The notes: generated by a model from the letters alone, not told the origin. 64,000 nt of DNA from Chrysopilus asiliformis (GCA_964034945.1 OZ035961.1:86570124-86634123), one strand, 5' to 3'; counted from the stretch's first letter, positions 46,647 to 57,030 are shown. Program-made: numbers and translations.

Positions 46647-49600
46647 TTAATTAATGTTTAATTCGCGCTTGACACGCTGTAAAAAATTTTGGGATTTCTG
46701 ATTGTTTGTATTCACCTTGCCTTCCTCGACCAGGGCCCGGATTTTCCGGCGATTCGCCAATAGTTCCGTGTTCTCCATCGTTGGGATGTTCTCCTTATCA
46801 TCATCCTTGTGATAGCCATTCATATGTTTACTAGTACCGTTCATATGTCGGCTGGTACCATTCATATGTCGGCTAGTGCCATTCATCATCGGTCCGTTTT
46901 GTACGCGTGTCGTCACTTTGAGGTCGCCGGAACCTCCACTTAACGAACTACAGCTGGATGTTGCGTAGTTGTGATTTTCTACATCGACGTCATCACTGGC
47001 AAAGTCGCACGAATAGATAGAGAATCGATGTGCCATGGATGGTGTGTTCAATTTTAACGCCGAGAAGACATGTAAAGGCTCAAAGTGTCGGATGCCGTTT
47101 TCATCGAGTACCGTGTAAGCACATTTTCCCGTCAGCACATCCCGGCTAGATTCGCGCGGCACAACAGCCTGATAGCCCTCTTTAACTATTAGAAAGGCGC
47201 CTTTGTTCTTCTTTTGACGACGCAACAGGAAATCCTCCATTGCCAATTGATTATCAGTGCTAAAGAACGACAGGGGAACATCATTAGAGTCGACCAGCTG
47301 GGGTTTTTCTTCTGGTATTATGGTAACAACGCCACTTTGTCGGATTAGTTTGCGAACGTTTGGATCTTTGCGGGCCTCGTACGGATTCTTGGCAAGTAGC
47401 TGGAGCGAATATTGCAGTTCTGGCTCTTGCTGGGCCAATTTGTTTATAATTAGCGTCCTCTTGACTACCTCGATTAGCTCGGGATTTTCAAAGACAGCTG
47501 CAACACTTCTCGTTCCGGCTAGAACGTCATCGAAGATCGCTACGTAATCGTTTAGACCCAATGCCTTGGAAAGAGCGCAGGATTCGAAGAGTAGGGCATG
47601 GATGGCTCGTTCATCTCGGTCTTCGGTGAACATTAATCGGATTTCGCCTTCGGATAGTTCTTTGACCGCACTAATAATTGCACCTTGTAGAATATCGGCG
47701 ACACTTTCGTCACATTTCGCAGACATCGGATTATCGCGAACAAGGTTCAGGATCTTGTACAAAACCCTTGGATCCTGGTCAGTAATGATTAGGAAAGCTT
47801 GATTTAAATCTTCATCGTCTATGATGGAAGCGATCTTCGATATTAATTCACCCTCGTTGTGAATATTTTTGGTGACCAAAGTATGAAGAACTTGTTGTTT
47901 GCTACCTTCAGTTATAAAAGTGGCCACTGTCTTCTCGATGCTTTTCAAGACAGAATCTCGAAGCGTTGAAGATCGGAGAAAATCATCCACTGCTTGAATA
48001 TCAATTTCCGCTGCATTTTCTTCAAATGCTTGGCATATCATCTCGAAAATGGATAAACTAACACCTTTGCCATTTTTTAATGACATTCGCCTGGTGCCGT
48101 TGGCTGTTGACTGGATGACTGATAGAATCGTTGCCAACAGCGTCTCGATCAATTGTTCCTTCTGGTTCATTTTTAGATTGCCGTTCTGATCTTTATGATA
48201 GCCATTCGTGATGATACCATTTGTAATGGGAGCTCCCAGCTGCTCGCTATGTTGCTTGTGACGTATTAGCTCGGACGAAATTTTTTCAATTTCTTGAAAG
48301 AATTGTAAAAATGTTTCGTTGTGTTGTGGCTCAATGCCAAGATTTTCGATTAGCTGTCGTACACTTTGTATATTCCTCGTGCTCTGGAGAACAATGTCAA
48401 CGGCCGATGCTTCAATCTGCCTGCCAATCGTCATTCCCGCTTCCGACAGCTGACGCAACATCTTCGAATCGATACTGAGCTCACCTTTGGAACTAGATTG
48501 AGTCCAAGTGTGCGAGGGTTTTAGCAAAGTCAGTTCTTCCGGTGACACCAGGAAACTTTGAACGGAAAATTGCTGCTCCCCATCTTCGTTGTCAGTAAGA
48601 TCAGGCGCAACGAATTTCAGACCTTCACTGGTTTCAATTACTTGACCCGGAATAAAGGTCACCTTATCGCCACTCTCAATAACACGACCAGGAACGAAAC
48701 GTGGTCCATCTTCTGTATCGACAACCTGACCGGGAACGAAACGCTCACCTTCCTCTTCGGTGTAGATTACCTGACCAGGAATGAAAGTTGGACCAGCTTT
48801 TGTCTGAACAATTTGACCGGGCACGAAGCGTGGTCCCTCTGGAGTTTCGACAGTTTGGCCGGGCACAAATTTACTACCAGTTTTGGTTTCGATCACTTGA
48901 CCCGGGACGAACTTCAGACCCTCACTGGTTTCAATTACTTGACCAGGAATAAACTGTTCACCCTTCTCAGTCCAGACAACCTGCCCGGGAATAAATCCGC
49001 CGTTCTCCATGATGCCAGGCACAAACTTTGTATCGGTGTCTTGTTTAATGAGTTTTCCCGGTACACGTTTTCCACTGGGCAGATGGTCAATATCGATTTT
49101 CTCAGGATAGAATTCGATTCCATTTTTGGTCTGGACCATGTTTCCAAATACAGACAGGCAGTGATTTGAAACTTCGCCGCTATTCGCATCGATAACGTAT
49201 CCAGTAACAGTGGGTTCATTGAAAACCACATCACTGACGGTTTTTGCAACAGCAAATTCAATCATTCCTTGATCATTGATGATTGTTTTACCTGGCATAA
49301 ATATTTGGCCCTGTTTGGACATTACTACTTGACCCTCGATGAACTTTGGCCCTTGTTTTGTCTCAACATTAAGTCCAGGGACAAATTCAGGACCGATATT
49401 TGTGTCCATAGTTACTCCAGGAATGAAGATATCTTCTACATATTGACCTGGAACGAATTTTGAACCTTCCTGGGTAATTACTGTCTTGCCAGGAACGAAT
49501 TCGTCGGTGTCATTGTTCTTAACAACTTGACCGGGAATAAATTCCCAGCCATTTTCCGCAGAGTGCGTTGTTTGCCCAGCAACAAATTTAGGCCCATCTT

Positions 49601-51311
49601 CCAATGTTGCAGTTTGACCAGGAATAAACTTCAATCCATCCGGGGTTTGGAGTTTCTGTCCGACGACAAAAGCACCGGTTTCTTCGTTAATAACACCAGG
49701 AACAAATTTCAGACCATCGGGTGTTAAAACCGTTTGACCTTCGACAAACCGCGAACTGGAGCCGACGTTGAACGTCTGTCCTGGGACGAAGGTTTCTTCG
49801 ACAATTTGACCAGCCATAAAGATTGGTGGCGATGTGGTGTCGCCCTTCGGAGTGAGCACATGTCCGGGTATAAATGATGGTCCAGCCGGGGTGTTTACAG
49901 TCAATCCAGCAACGTAAACTGCTCCCTGTGGTGTGCTAACGGTTTGTCCGGGAACAAATACTTCTCCATTGGGTGTTTGAACCTGTTGCCCGGTAAGGAA
50001 CACCTTTCGCGCTGCATTGATGTCAACAGTTAGACCAGGAACATTGGCGATTTCGTCTGGAACACCCTTTTTGATATGCTTCAAAATACTGGGAATCTCC
50101 TCTGGCATCGGTATCGCTTGCATTAAATCCGGTTCCTCTAATATCTTATCTGGTAGATTCAAGAGTGGTTCCATCTGTTCGTTGGACATTTCTCGAATAC
50201 TGGCAAGGATTTCCTTACCTGGAACCTCCAAAATTGGTGTCAGCGGGCCAATGCAAGGAATTGCGTCGAAACCGGTTGTGTTTTCAATCAACTCCTCCGG
50301 GACATCATAATTCTTTGATTTCACAACCAATGGCTCTAGTTTACATGGATTCGGTATTTGATTACTGACGGCAGTGTAGTTTTTATGAACGACTTCCTTT
50401 TCATAGGTATCCCAATCCCAGGATTCGATCACCGGCTTTACAAGATCCTGGTAATCGGCGCTCTCCAAATGCAAACTCTTTCTAGCATCTAGTAAATTCG
50501 TCTTCACATAAGTGTTAACTTTATAATAACTGGAAGCATTCTTCATTTGGTCCAGTTTCTTGCGTTTGGCGCTACGGATCAATTGATCCTCGTATTCCTC
50601 CATCTGCTCCTCCTCAAATCGCTCCTTGTCTTCAAAAATTCTTGCACGACCCAACAATCCATCCAAACGTTTTGATTTTCGGCGTTTTTGCAAAGCTTCC
50701 TCCTTCTCTAGCTCCAGTATCACTTCGTGGCGAGGTCCTTCACCTTCGTATAGTTCTTCGAAGTCTTCCCCGTATTCGAGCAGATCGACTGATACATTTT
50801 TACCTTGTCGCATCTTTAGCAAAACAGAATCACAGCCTTTGGCTAACATAACATCCTTCACATCTCCGTCTCTCACAGCCGCTTCAAGTCTTGCAGGGAA
50901 AACTAATGAACACTTGCGTTCGTCCACTTTGTACACGAATCGACCTTCGTCGGCGATATTTTTCGAGTTAAGGAGGTCGATAAGGACCTTCTGCTGATCG
51001 TCGGTTTCGTTGAACGTTGGGAACACATAGCGATAATCCGCCAGGACAATATGCTTCCGTTTACCGTAGGCGTTATCTGGGATATAGTGATGTGGACCCA
51101 ATTCACCGGCTACGTTTGTAATTTTGCACTTCTTCTTTTGCGACAAAGTAGTCAGCATCACCGGGATATAATGATGTGACGGTAAACCGTACGCTTTTCC
51201 GGTTATCTTGCAGAAGCGTTTCGCATCCTTGGGTGAAATCGGCGGTAGCAACGGAAAATAGTTGGGCTTTGGAAGCGCCCTAGATTTTCCAGTTATCCGG
51301 CAAAACGACAT
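46647..51311 (-). CDS. Large single-exon protein with PGQ repeats, family not recognised
   Basis: An intact 1,554-codon frame (ATG at 51311, TAA at 46647). Residues 1-90 hold three related modules: CRITGKSRALPKPNYFP, CKITGKAYGLPSHHYIP and CKITNVAGELGPHHYIP. Residues ~195-260 are charged and probably helical or coiled. Residues ~424-905 are a run of roughly thirty 14-17-residue repeats of the type FVPGQVVETPEGPR. Residues ~910-1340 look helical (VDIVLQSTRNIQSVRQLIEN). Around 1345-1460 is a mixed segment (KGAFLIVKEGYQAVVPRESS), then four NGTSRHM units and a charged end. There is no signal peptide or membrane segment, so a cytoplasmic or nuclear scaffold is likely. Intactness over 4.6 kb and less AT-rich codons argue for a functional gene. 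The same orientation as Unc-89 leaves open a muscle role, but nothing proves it. Confidence 0.9.
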   Translation of the reverse strand: MSFCRITGKSRALPKPNYFPLLPPISPKDAKRFCKITGKAYGLPSHHYIPVMLTTLSQKKKCKITNVAGELGPHHYIPDNAYGKRKHIVLADYRYVFPTFNETDDQQKVLIDLLNSKNIADEGRFVYKVDERKCSLVFPARLEAAVRDGDVKDVMLAKGCDSVLLKMRQGKNVSVDLLEYGEDFEELYEGEGPRHEVILELEKEEALQKRRKSKRLDGLLGRARIFEDKERFEEEQMEEYEDQLIRSAKRKKLDQMKNASSYYKVNTYVKTNLLDARKSLHLESADYQDLVKPVIESWDWDTYEKEVVHKNYTAVSNQIPNPCKLEPLVVKSKNYDVPEELIENTTGFDAIPCIGPLTPILEVPGKEILASIREMSNEQMEPLLNLPDKILEEPDLMQAIPMPEEIPSILKHIKKGVPDEIANVPGLTVDINAARKVFLTGQQVQTPNGEVFVPGQTVSTPQGAVYVAGLTVNTPAGPSFIPGHVLTPKGDTTSPPIFMAGQIVEETFVPGQTFNVGSSSRFVEGQTVLTPDGLKFVPGVINEETGAFVVGQKLQTPDGLKFIPGQTATLEDGPKFVAGQTTHSAENGWEFIPGQVVKNNDTDEFVPGKTVITQEGSKFVPGQYVEDIFIPGVTMDTNIGPEFVPGLNVETKQGPKFIEGQVVMSKQGQIFMPGKTIINDQGMIEFAVAKTVSDVVFNEPTVTGYVIDANSGEVSNHCLSVFGNMVQTKNGIEFYPEKIDIDHLPSGKRVPGKLIKQDTDTKFVPGIMENGGFIPGQVVWTEKGEQFIPGQVIETSEGLKFVPGQVIETKTGSKFVPGQTVETPEGPRFVPGQIVQTKAGPTFIPGQVIYTEEEGERFVPGQVVDTEDGPRFVPGRVIESGDKVTFIPGQVIETSEGLKFVAPDLTDNEDGEQQFSVQSFLVSPEELTLLKPSHTWTQSSSKGELSIDSKMLRQLSEAGMTIGRQIEASAVDIVLQSTRNIQSVRQLIENLGIEPQHNETFLQFFQEIEKISSELIRHKQHSEQLGAPITNGIITNGYHKDQNGNLKMNQKEQLIETLLATILSVIQSTANGTRRMSLKNGKGVSLSIFEMICQAFEENAAEIDIQAVDDFLRSSTLRDSVLKSIEKTVATFITEGSKQQVLHTLVTKNIHNEGELISKIASIIDDEDLNQAFLIITDQDPRVLYKILNLVRDNPMSAKCDESVADILQGAIISAVKELSEGEIRLMFTEDRDERAIHALLFESCALSKALGLNDYVAIFDDVLAGTRSVAAVFENPELIEVVKRTLIINKLAQQEPELQYSLQLLAKNPYEARKDPNVRKLIRQSGVVTIIPEEKPQLVDSNDVPLSFFSTDNQLAMEDFLLRRQKKNKGAFLIVKEGYQAVVPRESSRDVLTGKCAYTVLDENGIRHFEPLHVFSALKLNTPSMAHRFSIYSCDFASDDVDVENHNYATSSCSSLSGGSGDLKVTTRVQNGPMMNGTSRHMNGTSRHMNGTSKHMNGYHKDDDKENIPTMENTELLANRRKIRALVEEGKVNTNNQKSQNFLQRVKRELNIN
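46810..46890 (-). repeat. 21-bp coding repeats, GTSRHMN
   Basis: Four tandem 21-bp units (plus strand gtaccattcatatgtcggct type) near the 3' end of the large gene encode NGTSRHM, NGTSRHM, NGTSKHM and a degenerate unit. They are a short in-frame minisatellite, separate from the PGQ repeats. Confidence 0.85.
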
Positions 51312-51337
51312 ATTTTTCGAATTTCACTTTTTTTCAA

Positions 51338-51409
51338 AACTGTTCAGTCAATATTTAATTGTCTAAAACTTCAAACTGTTCAGTCAATATTTAATTGTCT
51401 ACAACTTCA
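51338..51409. repeat. 36-bp tandem duplication upstream of the large gene
   Basis: aactgttcagtcaatattta, continuing attgtctaaaacttca (51338-51373), is repeated at 51374-51409 with one change. It starts 27 bp before the start codon of the large minus-strand gene, so it lies in its 5' leader or proximal promoter. Confidence 0.88.
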
Positions 51410-52574
51410 AGCAAATTTGTTTTGACTATCGATCGTTGTTCGTGATTATTAGTAGAGTATTTTACAAAATGTTTATTTTATACACTTTCGTTTGAACTTT
51501 CCGTCTATAAATAGATCGGCTATAAAACGGATGATTCCTTGTCGTAATCTTTTACAATGTTGTACATTTATCTATTTTATTTGCATGTAAAAGTAACAAA
51601 TTTTAAATGAGATCAACCACTCATATTTGTGGCATTCGAATGAAATTCGGTATTTTTTTAAAACGATTTCCGTGTTCCTCATCAACGGAATATCGAATAA
51701 ACAGCCGGCGAAGCTAGATTTTTCCCTTCTTTACTTCTATTCTAAATTTAAAATTGAATTCTAGAACAAATGTACATCACTCAGTGTGTACTTTTCTTGA
51801 AATCTCGTTCGCCTTTTTATTTTCTTATAGTCAGGAATATCATATCAATTCGAACATTAGCAACTAGTTCACTATAACTATCTAAAACACAATCGCGATA
51901 GTATAGAAAAAAGTTTTTTTTTCTTTTCTTGCCTCAAAGTATCTCAAAAAACTACACGAACGTTCCGGACGATAACAAAAATGCACTTTCTTTCTATCTT
52001 TATTTCTTCCTAGTTTCTTAGTTCCAGAAATAGATGTACACCAATCTCAATCTTTTTTACAAGAAAAATCGTTCATCTTGCCTTTACAACGAAATCAGTC
52101 TAATAAAACAAACTAAAACACGATCCTTAAAAAAGATCACGTTGAACTGATTTCTAGATCATTTTTATTCGTTAACTTTTCGACAAAGTGATTAATTTGT
52201 CTTTTTCGACGATCCTCATATGTAATACTTTTACAATTGTAACTTAGTCAATTTTAGAAATTAAAAAAGAACACAAAAAAAACGGTATTAAACGACAATT
52301 AACGTGGAATGCTTTTGGAAAATTAATTTTGAATCCAATATTCACAATTGTTTCTCATTTGGTGATCATTTTATGTGAAAACTTTTTTTTAATAAGAAAT
52401 TTGATTTCCTGAATTTTATTCAGGCAAGAACACGGATTATTTTAGAACCGATAAACTCGTAATACTACTAACGACCGCGATCACCGGCACCTTAGTTACA
52501 ACTGATCGTCAGTATGATCTTCTGATCATCTCTATGTTCTAAATTTCTCTAGGCAGTGTACATCTACGGACTGC

Positions 52575-52584
52575 TTTATTTATA
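52575..52584 (-). promoter_or_regulatory. Possible TATA box
   Basis: The minus strand reads CCTATAAATAAAGC here, about 1.27 kb upstream of the ATG at 51311. If used, the leader would be long or spliced. AT-rich DNA produces such strings by chance, and no clear initiator follows at the expected spacing. Confidence 0.2.
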
Positions 52585-53230
52585 GGTACGGTCACAGCAA
52601 GATCCTACATGGCCGCTCTCCACATGCTAATATATCCATCAAATACAAAAAGAATTTTTATATAGTTAGGATCAGATGAGAGCAATCTTATTATTGTGTA
52701 CAATATAGATAGATATATAGTAAAGTGATTTCTCTACATTGACTTGACTGATTATCTACCGTAAAGGTAAAATCTTTCATTCATTCAAGTTTCCGAGTGG
52801 TTGAAAAAAACTGACTTTTCTTTGACAATTTTCCCCGAAAAACTCATTGAAAAAAGGAAATGAAAAAGATATTCACCCACGGTTTTCTTTGGGAAAATAC
52901 CATGTCACCGATTCTTCAATAATCTCTTTGATTTCGCAGGAAAATTATTAGCTTGGACAGTCTCAATAAAAACAGGGTGATTATCAGCTTTTTTTTTTTT
53001 TTTTTTGAAAATGTTAATGTGCTTAAATGCATGAAAGTGTGGTTACTAGGCATGAATTGTCAGCACAAAAAATTTCACATGAATAAACTCACAGACCAAC
53101 CGAATACAATTTTCTATTGTATTAATTTGAATCTATTTGTATCGAGTCTTTCAACAAGGACATAACAATTTTGTATTTAAATAAAACACAGAATAATTGA
53201 GATATTCCAGGTGTAGTGGACATGTTACAT

Positions 53231-53848
53231 TTAAGTATGAAATTCGATGTCGTTTATATGGCCACCGCGAGCATTGCACTGATTGGTTCTTTGGAGCCAA
53301 TTTTCCACCACTCTTCCACACTCAGAAAAATGGAGGCTAACTCGACGACCTACATACGGCGTAATTGGCCTCGGGCAGGCGCGCGTACGCCTGCATGTGG
53401 GCAAGTAAAACTGAGTTGACCTGTGGTCGGAGAACTTCTGAAATTAAGCCACCAGCAGGTGAAGTAGGGCATTGGGAGCTGCACGAGTTGACCTTAGATA
53501 GGTTAACTCTGACCGCTAGCTGGCTTACATAAACCTCTGTAAGGTCAGAGTTAACCTGACAAAAAGTTGACCTGGACATTTTTCTGAGTGCACACATATC
53601 GGCCGAAACGTTGGCAATTTCGCGTTCGATATTGTTCCTGACCTCCTCTAACGTTGTTGGCTTGTTGGCATAAACCAACGACTTAACATAACCCCATAAA
53701 AAGAAATCCAACGACGTTAAATCGCATGAGCGAAGTGGCCATTCGACCGGACCATTTCTCGAGATTACACGATTGCGACCACCGACTCAGAATTTCGGTA
53801 GTAAGTTTTAATAATTTCCAAACGTTGCTCATTCGTGAACTTCACCAT
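53231..53848 (-). pseudogene. Mariner transposase, internally deleted and interrupted
   Basis: The N-terminal piece (53848 downward) begins MVKFTNEQRLEIIKTYYRNS. After the deletion come EWPLRSCDLTSLDFFLWGYV, then KSLVYANKPTTLEEVRNNIE, up to NVSADMC at 53590. The frame continues beyond the 272-bp insertion with RVVENWLQRTNQCNARGGHI and ends NDIEFHT-stop. The D-L-T-x-L-D-F-F-L-W-G motif contains the last catalytic Asp of mariner enzymes. Removing the insertion and one copy of its TG duplication restores the frame across the tail; the main deletion does not allow function. Confidence 0.82.
53319..53590. mobile_element. 272-bp TIR element (cactcagaaaaatg), copy 2, CA duplication
   Basis: It has the same length and orientation as the copy at 37199-37470, with about six differences. 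CA flanks it (53317-53318, 53591-53592), which is TG on the strand of the host transposase. The interrupted transposase frame confirms the duplication: with one dinucleotide removed, codons read continuously across the site. Confidence 0.88.
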
Positions 53849-54009
53849 GATAAAAATGTAAACATTGACTGACGTTTTAGCATTGCCAGATCATAAAAAA
53901 GTTTTAGGGTACGTTTTTATTATAATAAAAAATGTCCTTGTTGAAAGACCCTTTACAATGTAGTTGAAAATTTAAAATCAAAACCTCAGTCCTTTATAAC
54001 TGTGGTAAT

Positions 54010-54210
54010 AAAGGACTGAATTTATCCAGCGATAGAGAATAAAAGCGATATAGAATGTGTCGCACAACCATTTATCCTGCCGCACAAGATTCAGAAATTT
54101 ATTCCTGAAAGACACCCGAGGTAGAATTTTTTCATATAAAACCCTCCGACTAAATTTAAATTTAGACCTTTGATAACTGAATTTATCCAGCGATAGAGAA
54201 TAAAATTAGC
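54010..54210. repeat. Direct repeat separated by 160 bp
   Basis: actgaatttatccagcgata + gagaataaaa occurs at about 54015-54045 and again at about 54175-54205, with tcctttataactg/cctttgataactg before each copy. It is the mark of a local duplication. Confidence 0.7.
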
Positions 54211-54464
54211 GAAACAAATTCTGTATAGAATTCGCGGAAAAGTTCAAGAAAATTCGCATGTGTAAACCGGTCTTAGTTATATTTGAAATACATTTTAGAT
54301 TAAATAAAATTTTATAAAAGAAATATTTCGGTGAAGAACGATTCCGGAACCTTTTGCTTGAAGACTCAAACTCCCTAACCAATCGAAGGCTTCGAAGTTT
54401 CGCGATAGTATTTAAGATCTACTAAACGTTTCTGAATAACGAAAGTATATTATTATCATTATCA

Positions 54465-54665
54465 TCCTAACATATAAAAATGAGTTGGTATCTGTCTGTC
54501 TGTCTTTTCCTCTTTCACGTGAAAACTACTGAACCGATTGACCTGATATTTGGCATGAATGTTCGCTGTAGGCATTTATACCCAACTGAATTTTGTTTTC
54601 CTAACCTTTGTTCTACGCACGCTTTTAGCCGGGTGAAATCAGGTCCAGATTCTAGTATTATTTAA
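54465..54665 (+). repeat. Dispersed repeat, copy 2 (gagttggtatctgtctgtct type)
   Basis: It begins cctaacatataaaaatgagt then tggtatctgtctgtctgtct, and includes gaaaactactgaaccgattg and tttggcatgaatgttcgctg, ending cagattctagtattattt. It shares its head with the minus-strand copy at 7390-7525. It belongs to a common class of short insect repeats and is unassigned. Confidence 0.58.
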
Positions 54666-56459
54666 ATATAGATATTGTTCTAAAAAACGCGTTTAATCAA
54701 CATTTCTAAAGTAAGCCACAAAAAAGCTACAATACTTCAAACAAAATTTTTATAGAAATTTCAATTGAAATGTGCTGTATTGAAAAATTATGTAAGATCA
54801 TATAATTGAAACTTTTTATAATACTATGCACTGTTTGCTAGAAAAAAGTCAATATTTTCTTCATTTGTGTAGAAGATAGTGGTAAAATTGCGCAATATTT
54901 CAAGTTTCTAGCTCAATTATGTCGAGAACCGAAGACAACCGTCTCTGACACAAACCAAAGAACTCTTACAAGTTTTATTTTATCTAATTATATTTATGAC
55001 TGTCTAAAAATAATCTTAGGAAACCGCAAAAAACACAAAAACTGCAAAAAACCGGAAGAACGAAAAAAATAATAAAAATTGGATTTTCCAATAAAGTTCT
55101 ACGTTCAAAACGGATAGTGACTCGTAACCCTTTTATACAATCAAGCCTTTGCTGACCAAAATTTATTTTTTCCTGCAAAAAAAAGTGCGATGCTTGTTTG
55201 CTTTGCATATTAATAAACATGAATGAAAATTGATTGTAATTTTAAAATTGTATTAGCTCAACTCTTATTGATTCTTCTATTTGAATTAAAAATATCAAGA
55301 AAACTGTCACCTTCAGTTTTTAGTGAAATCACTTTTGATTTTCATTATAAGTAGGACCTCGAACTCTACGTGTGCACATCGATTGGAGGTCACTTTAAAC
55401 GTAGTTTCAACAACTTTTCAGTTTCTGAGAAATATTTATTTTCCCGCGCCTTGCCTCTTCAAGTTTGTGAAATAATTTATCAAAGTGTCATGTCTTTGTT
55501 TGGCAAAAATATATTTTCAGTAGCCAATTTATCATCGGATGAAGGATTTCTCAGGACAACATGCGCCGCCAGAAAAGTCGTACACCACGTGCTTTTTTAT
55601 AAAAAAAAGAATTCCTTCGAAAAAATAATAAAAAGTCCAAAATCATGCTTGCATTATTTAGGGATTAAACCACACTGCTGACATGAATACCAAAGTGCCA
55701 AAGACATTTTAAAAAATCAATCTTTTTTGGTGTGTTCAAATGTTTATTTATTTCTGAAAGTATCTTCTGGAGCATCTTGCATCATTTTTTTGCCGAAGAT
55801 TTTTATGTGTTTTGAAACTCGAAAAAATGAATTATGTCAGTAACTCATGCTACAGATTCAAATTTCCTTAAAAAAAAATAAAAACACATTTTCCATTCGG
55901 ATTTTGTTTAAAAATTTCGGATTCGGCCACCTCCTAAAGACTAGAAAAAAGTTTTTTTTGTTGCCATTTCATCTGCATGATCTATGCAAAACTTTTCGCG
56001 CGTGTGCTAAGAATAACTGAAAGAGATTTCAATCATATGTGCGTTAAGTTAAACTCAGAAACCGAAGTGAAATTTTCTTGGAAAATTAATTATTGTACTT
56101 AGATCGAAGCAGGCATATTGAGCAGATGGCTTTTGGCATTCGAATTAATTACAATTGGATCTCTTTAATTAACTTTGAGTAAATCAATAATTGATTTTTC
56201 CATTACCTATTGGTTATTTTTTCAATTTTAATTTGGGTTTTCCCCAAGGTGAGATAGCCTTCACAGTTTCTCACGTATTTCTATTTCAAACAAATAATTC
56301 AATTCTACAATTTAATGCTAAAAAGATACCCTGTATTTACAGAGACATAAAAAGGGTTTGTAGTGTTCTGGAATGGTGCTGAAATATTTACCTTGGCTAA
56401 AAATGTGATGACCTTCCTCCAAGTTCCCCCCAAACAACTGATAATGAACCCAAAGTACT

Positions 56460-56700
56460 GCTCCTGTATTGAATTATGTTATTTGGCACATGCGGCAATT
56501 ATGCGTGAAAGATAATATCGCTCAAATGTTCGCCAGGGCTTCAGAAGGACACCTCCACTCGATGGTCAAAAGTTTTGATGACATCGCTGCATAATTGCTC
56601 CTCGATCCCACGAATATGCCTTATCTCATCCTTCAGCTGCTGAATTGTTGTTGGCTTGTTGGCATATAGACATTACTATTGAGATAACCCCAAAGGAAGA
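56460..56700 (-). pseudogene. Mariner-type transposase C-terminal remnant
   Basis: In two frames, the minus strand reads a GVIS-like start, then YANKPTTIQQLKDEIRHIRG, IEEQLCSDVIKTFDHRVEVS and a tail HLSDIIFHA-stop. The A-N-K-P-x-T-x-x-x-L-x-x-x-I pattern is the post-catalytic region of mariner-like transposases. Frameshifts and the tandem repeat at its start show decay. It is a different subfamily from the copy at 53142-53953. Confidence 0.65.
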
Positions 56701-56745
56701 AGTCCAAAGGAAGAAGTCCAAAGGAAGAAGTCCAAAGGAAGAAAA
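56692..56745. repeat. 14-bp tandem repeat in the mariner remnant
   Basis: The unit aagaagtccaaagg is repeated about three and a half times, beginning in the part that would encode the F-F-L-W-G region of the transposase. It is a slippage-type expansion. Confidence 0.88.
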
Positions 56746-56749
56746 TTAT

Positions 56750-57030
56750 TTTTGCATAATGGCTTTTCCATTATGCGGACCAATAAAATCACAAAATTTT
56801 TCAGGAAAATTTGAGGAAAAGGATAATCACGTCATCCTTACAGGACCTTCCCTTATCCTTGCAAGGACTAAGTAATGAAAATATTATATTGTCATCGAAC
56901 TTACGTATCTTTGCAAAATTTTAAGTCAATCGGATGGGTGGAAGTGGGTCAAAATTAGATTGCAAGATTTGACCCCGACAGACAAACAAACAGACAACAT
57001 CCAGATACGAAAGCAAGCTAAATAAAAGCT
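56750..57030 (-). repeat. Dispersed repeat, reverse copy of 35870-36300
   Basis: On the plus strand it reads ggataatcacgtcatcctta, caggaccttcccttatcctt, attagattgcaagatttgac, gacagacaaacaaacagaca and cgaaagcaagctaaataaaa. This is the reverse of the order in the copy at 35870-36300. Confidence 0.55.

Larger units (their letters stand above)
51312..53141. other. Upstream region of the large gene
   Basis: AT-rich DNA containing the 36-bp duplication and the possible TATA box. I see no other coding or repeat structure; a poly-T run lies near 52990. Confidence 0.55.
53142..53953 (-). mobile_element. Deleted mariner element carrying a 272-bp insertion
   Basis: The ends tcgagtctttcaacaaggac (left) and gtccttgttgaaagaccctt (right) are ~20-bp inverted repeats, with TA on both sides (53140-53141, 53954-53955). 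The minus-strand transposase starts at 53848 (MVKFTNEQRLEIIKTYYRN) and ends at the TAA at 53231. An internal deletion joins about residue 27 to the C-terminal third, and a 272-bp TIR element interrupts the tail. Confidence 0.82.

Noticed and set aside
48558..49169. 203-codon plus-strand frame over the PGQ-repeat region
   Set aside because: It is the antisense shadow of the repeats in the large minus-strand gene; its NYLTRNK-like units are just the complement of the PGQ codons.
55370..55681. 103-codon plus-strand frame
   Set aside because: It has no recognisable motif, no splice context and no repeat boundaries. In AT-rich DNA this length can occur by chance.
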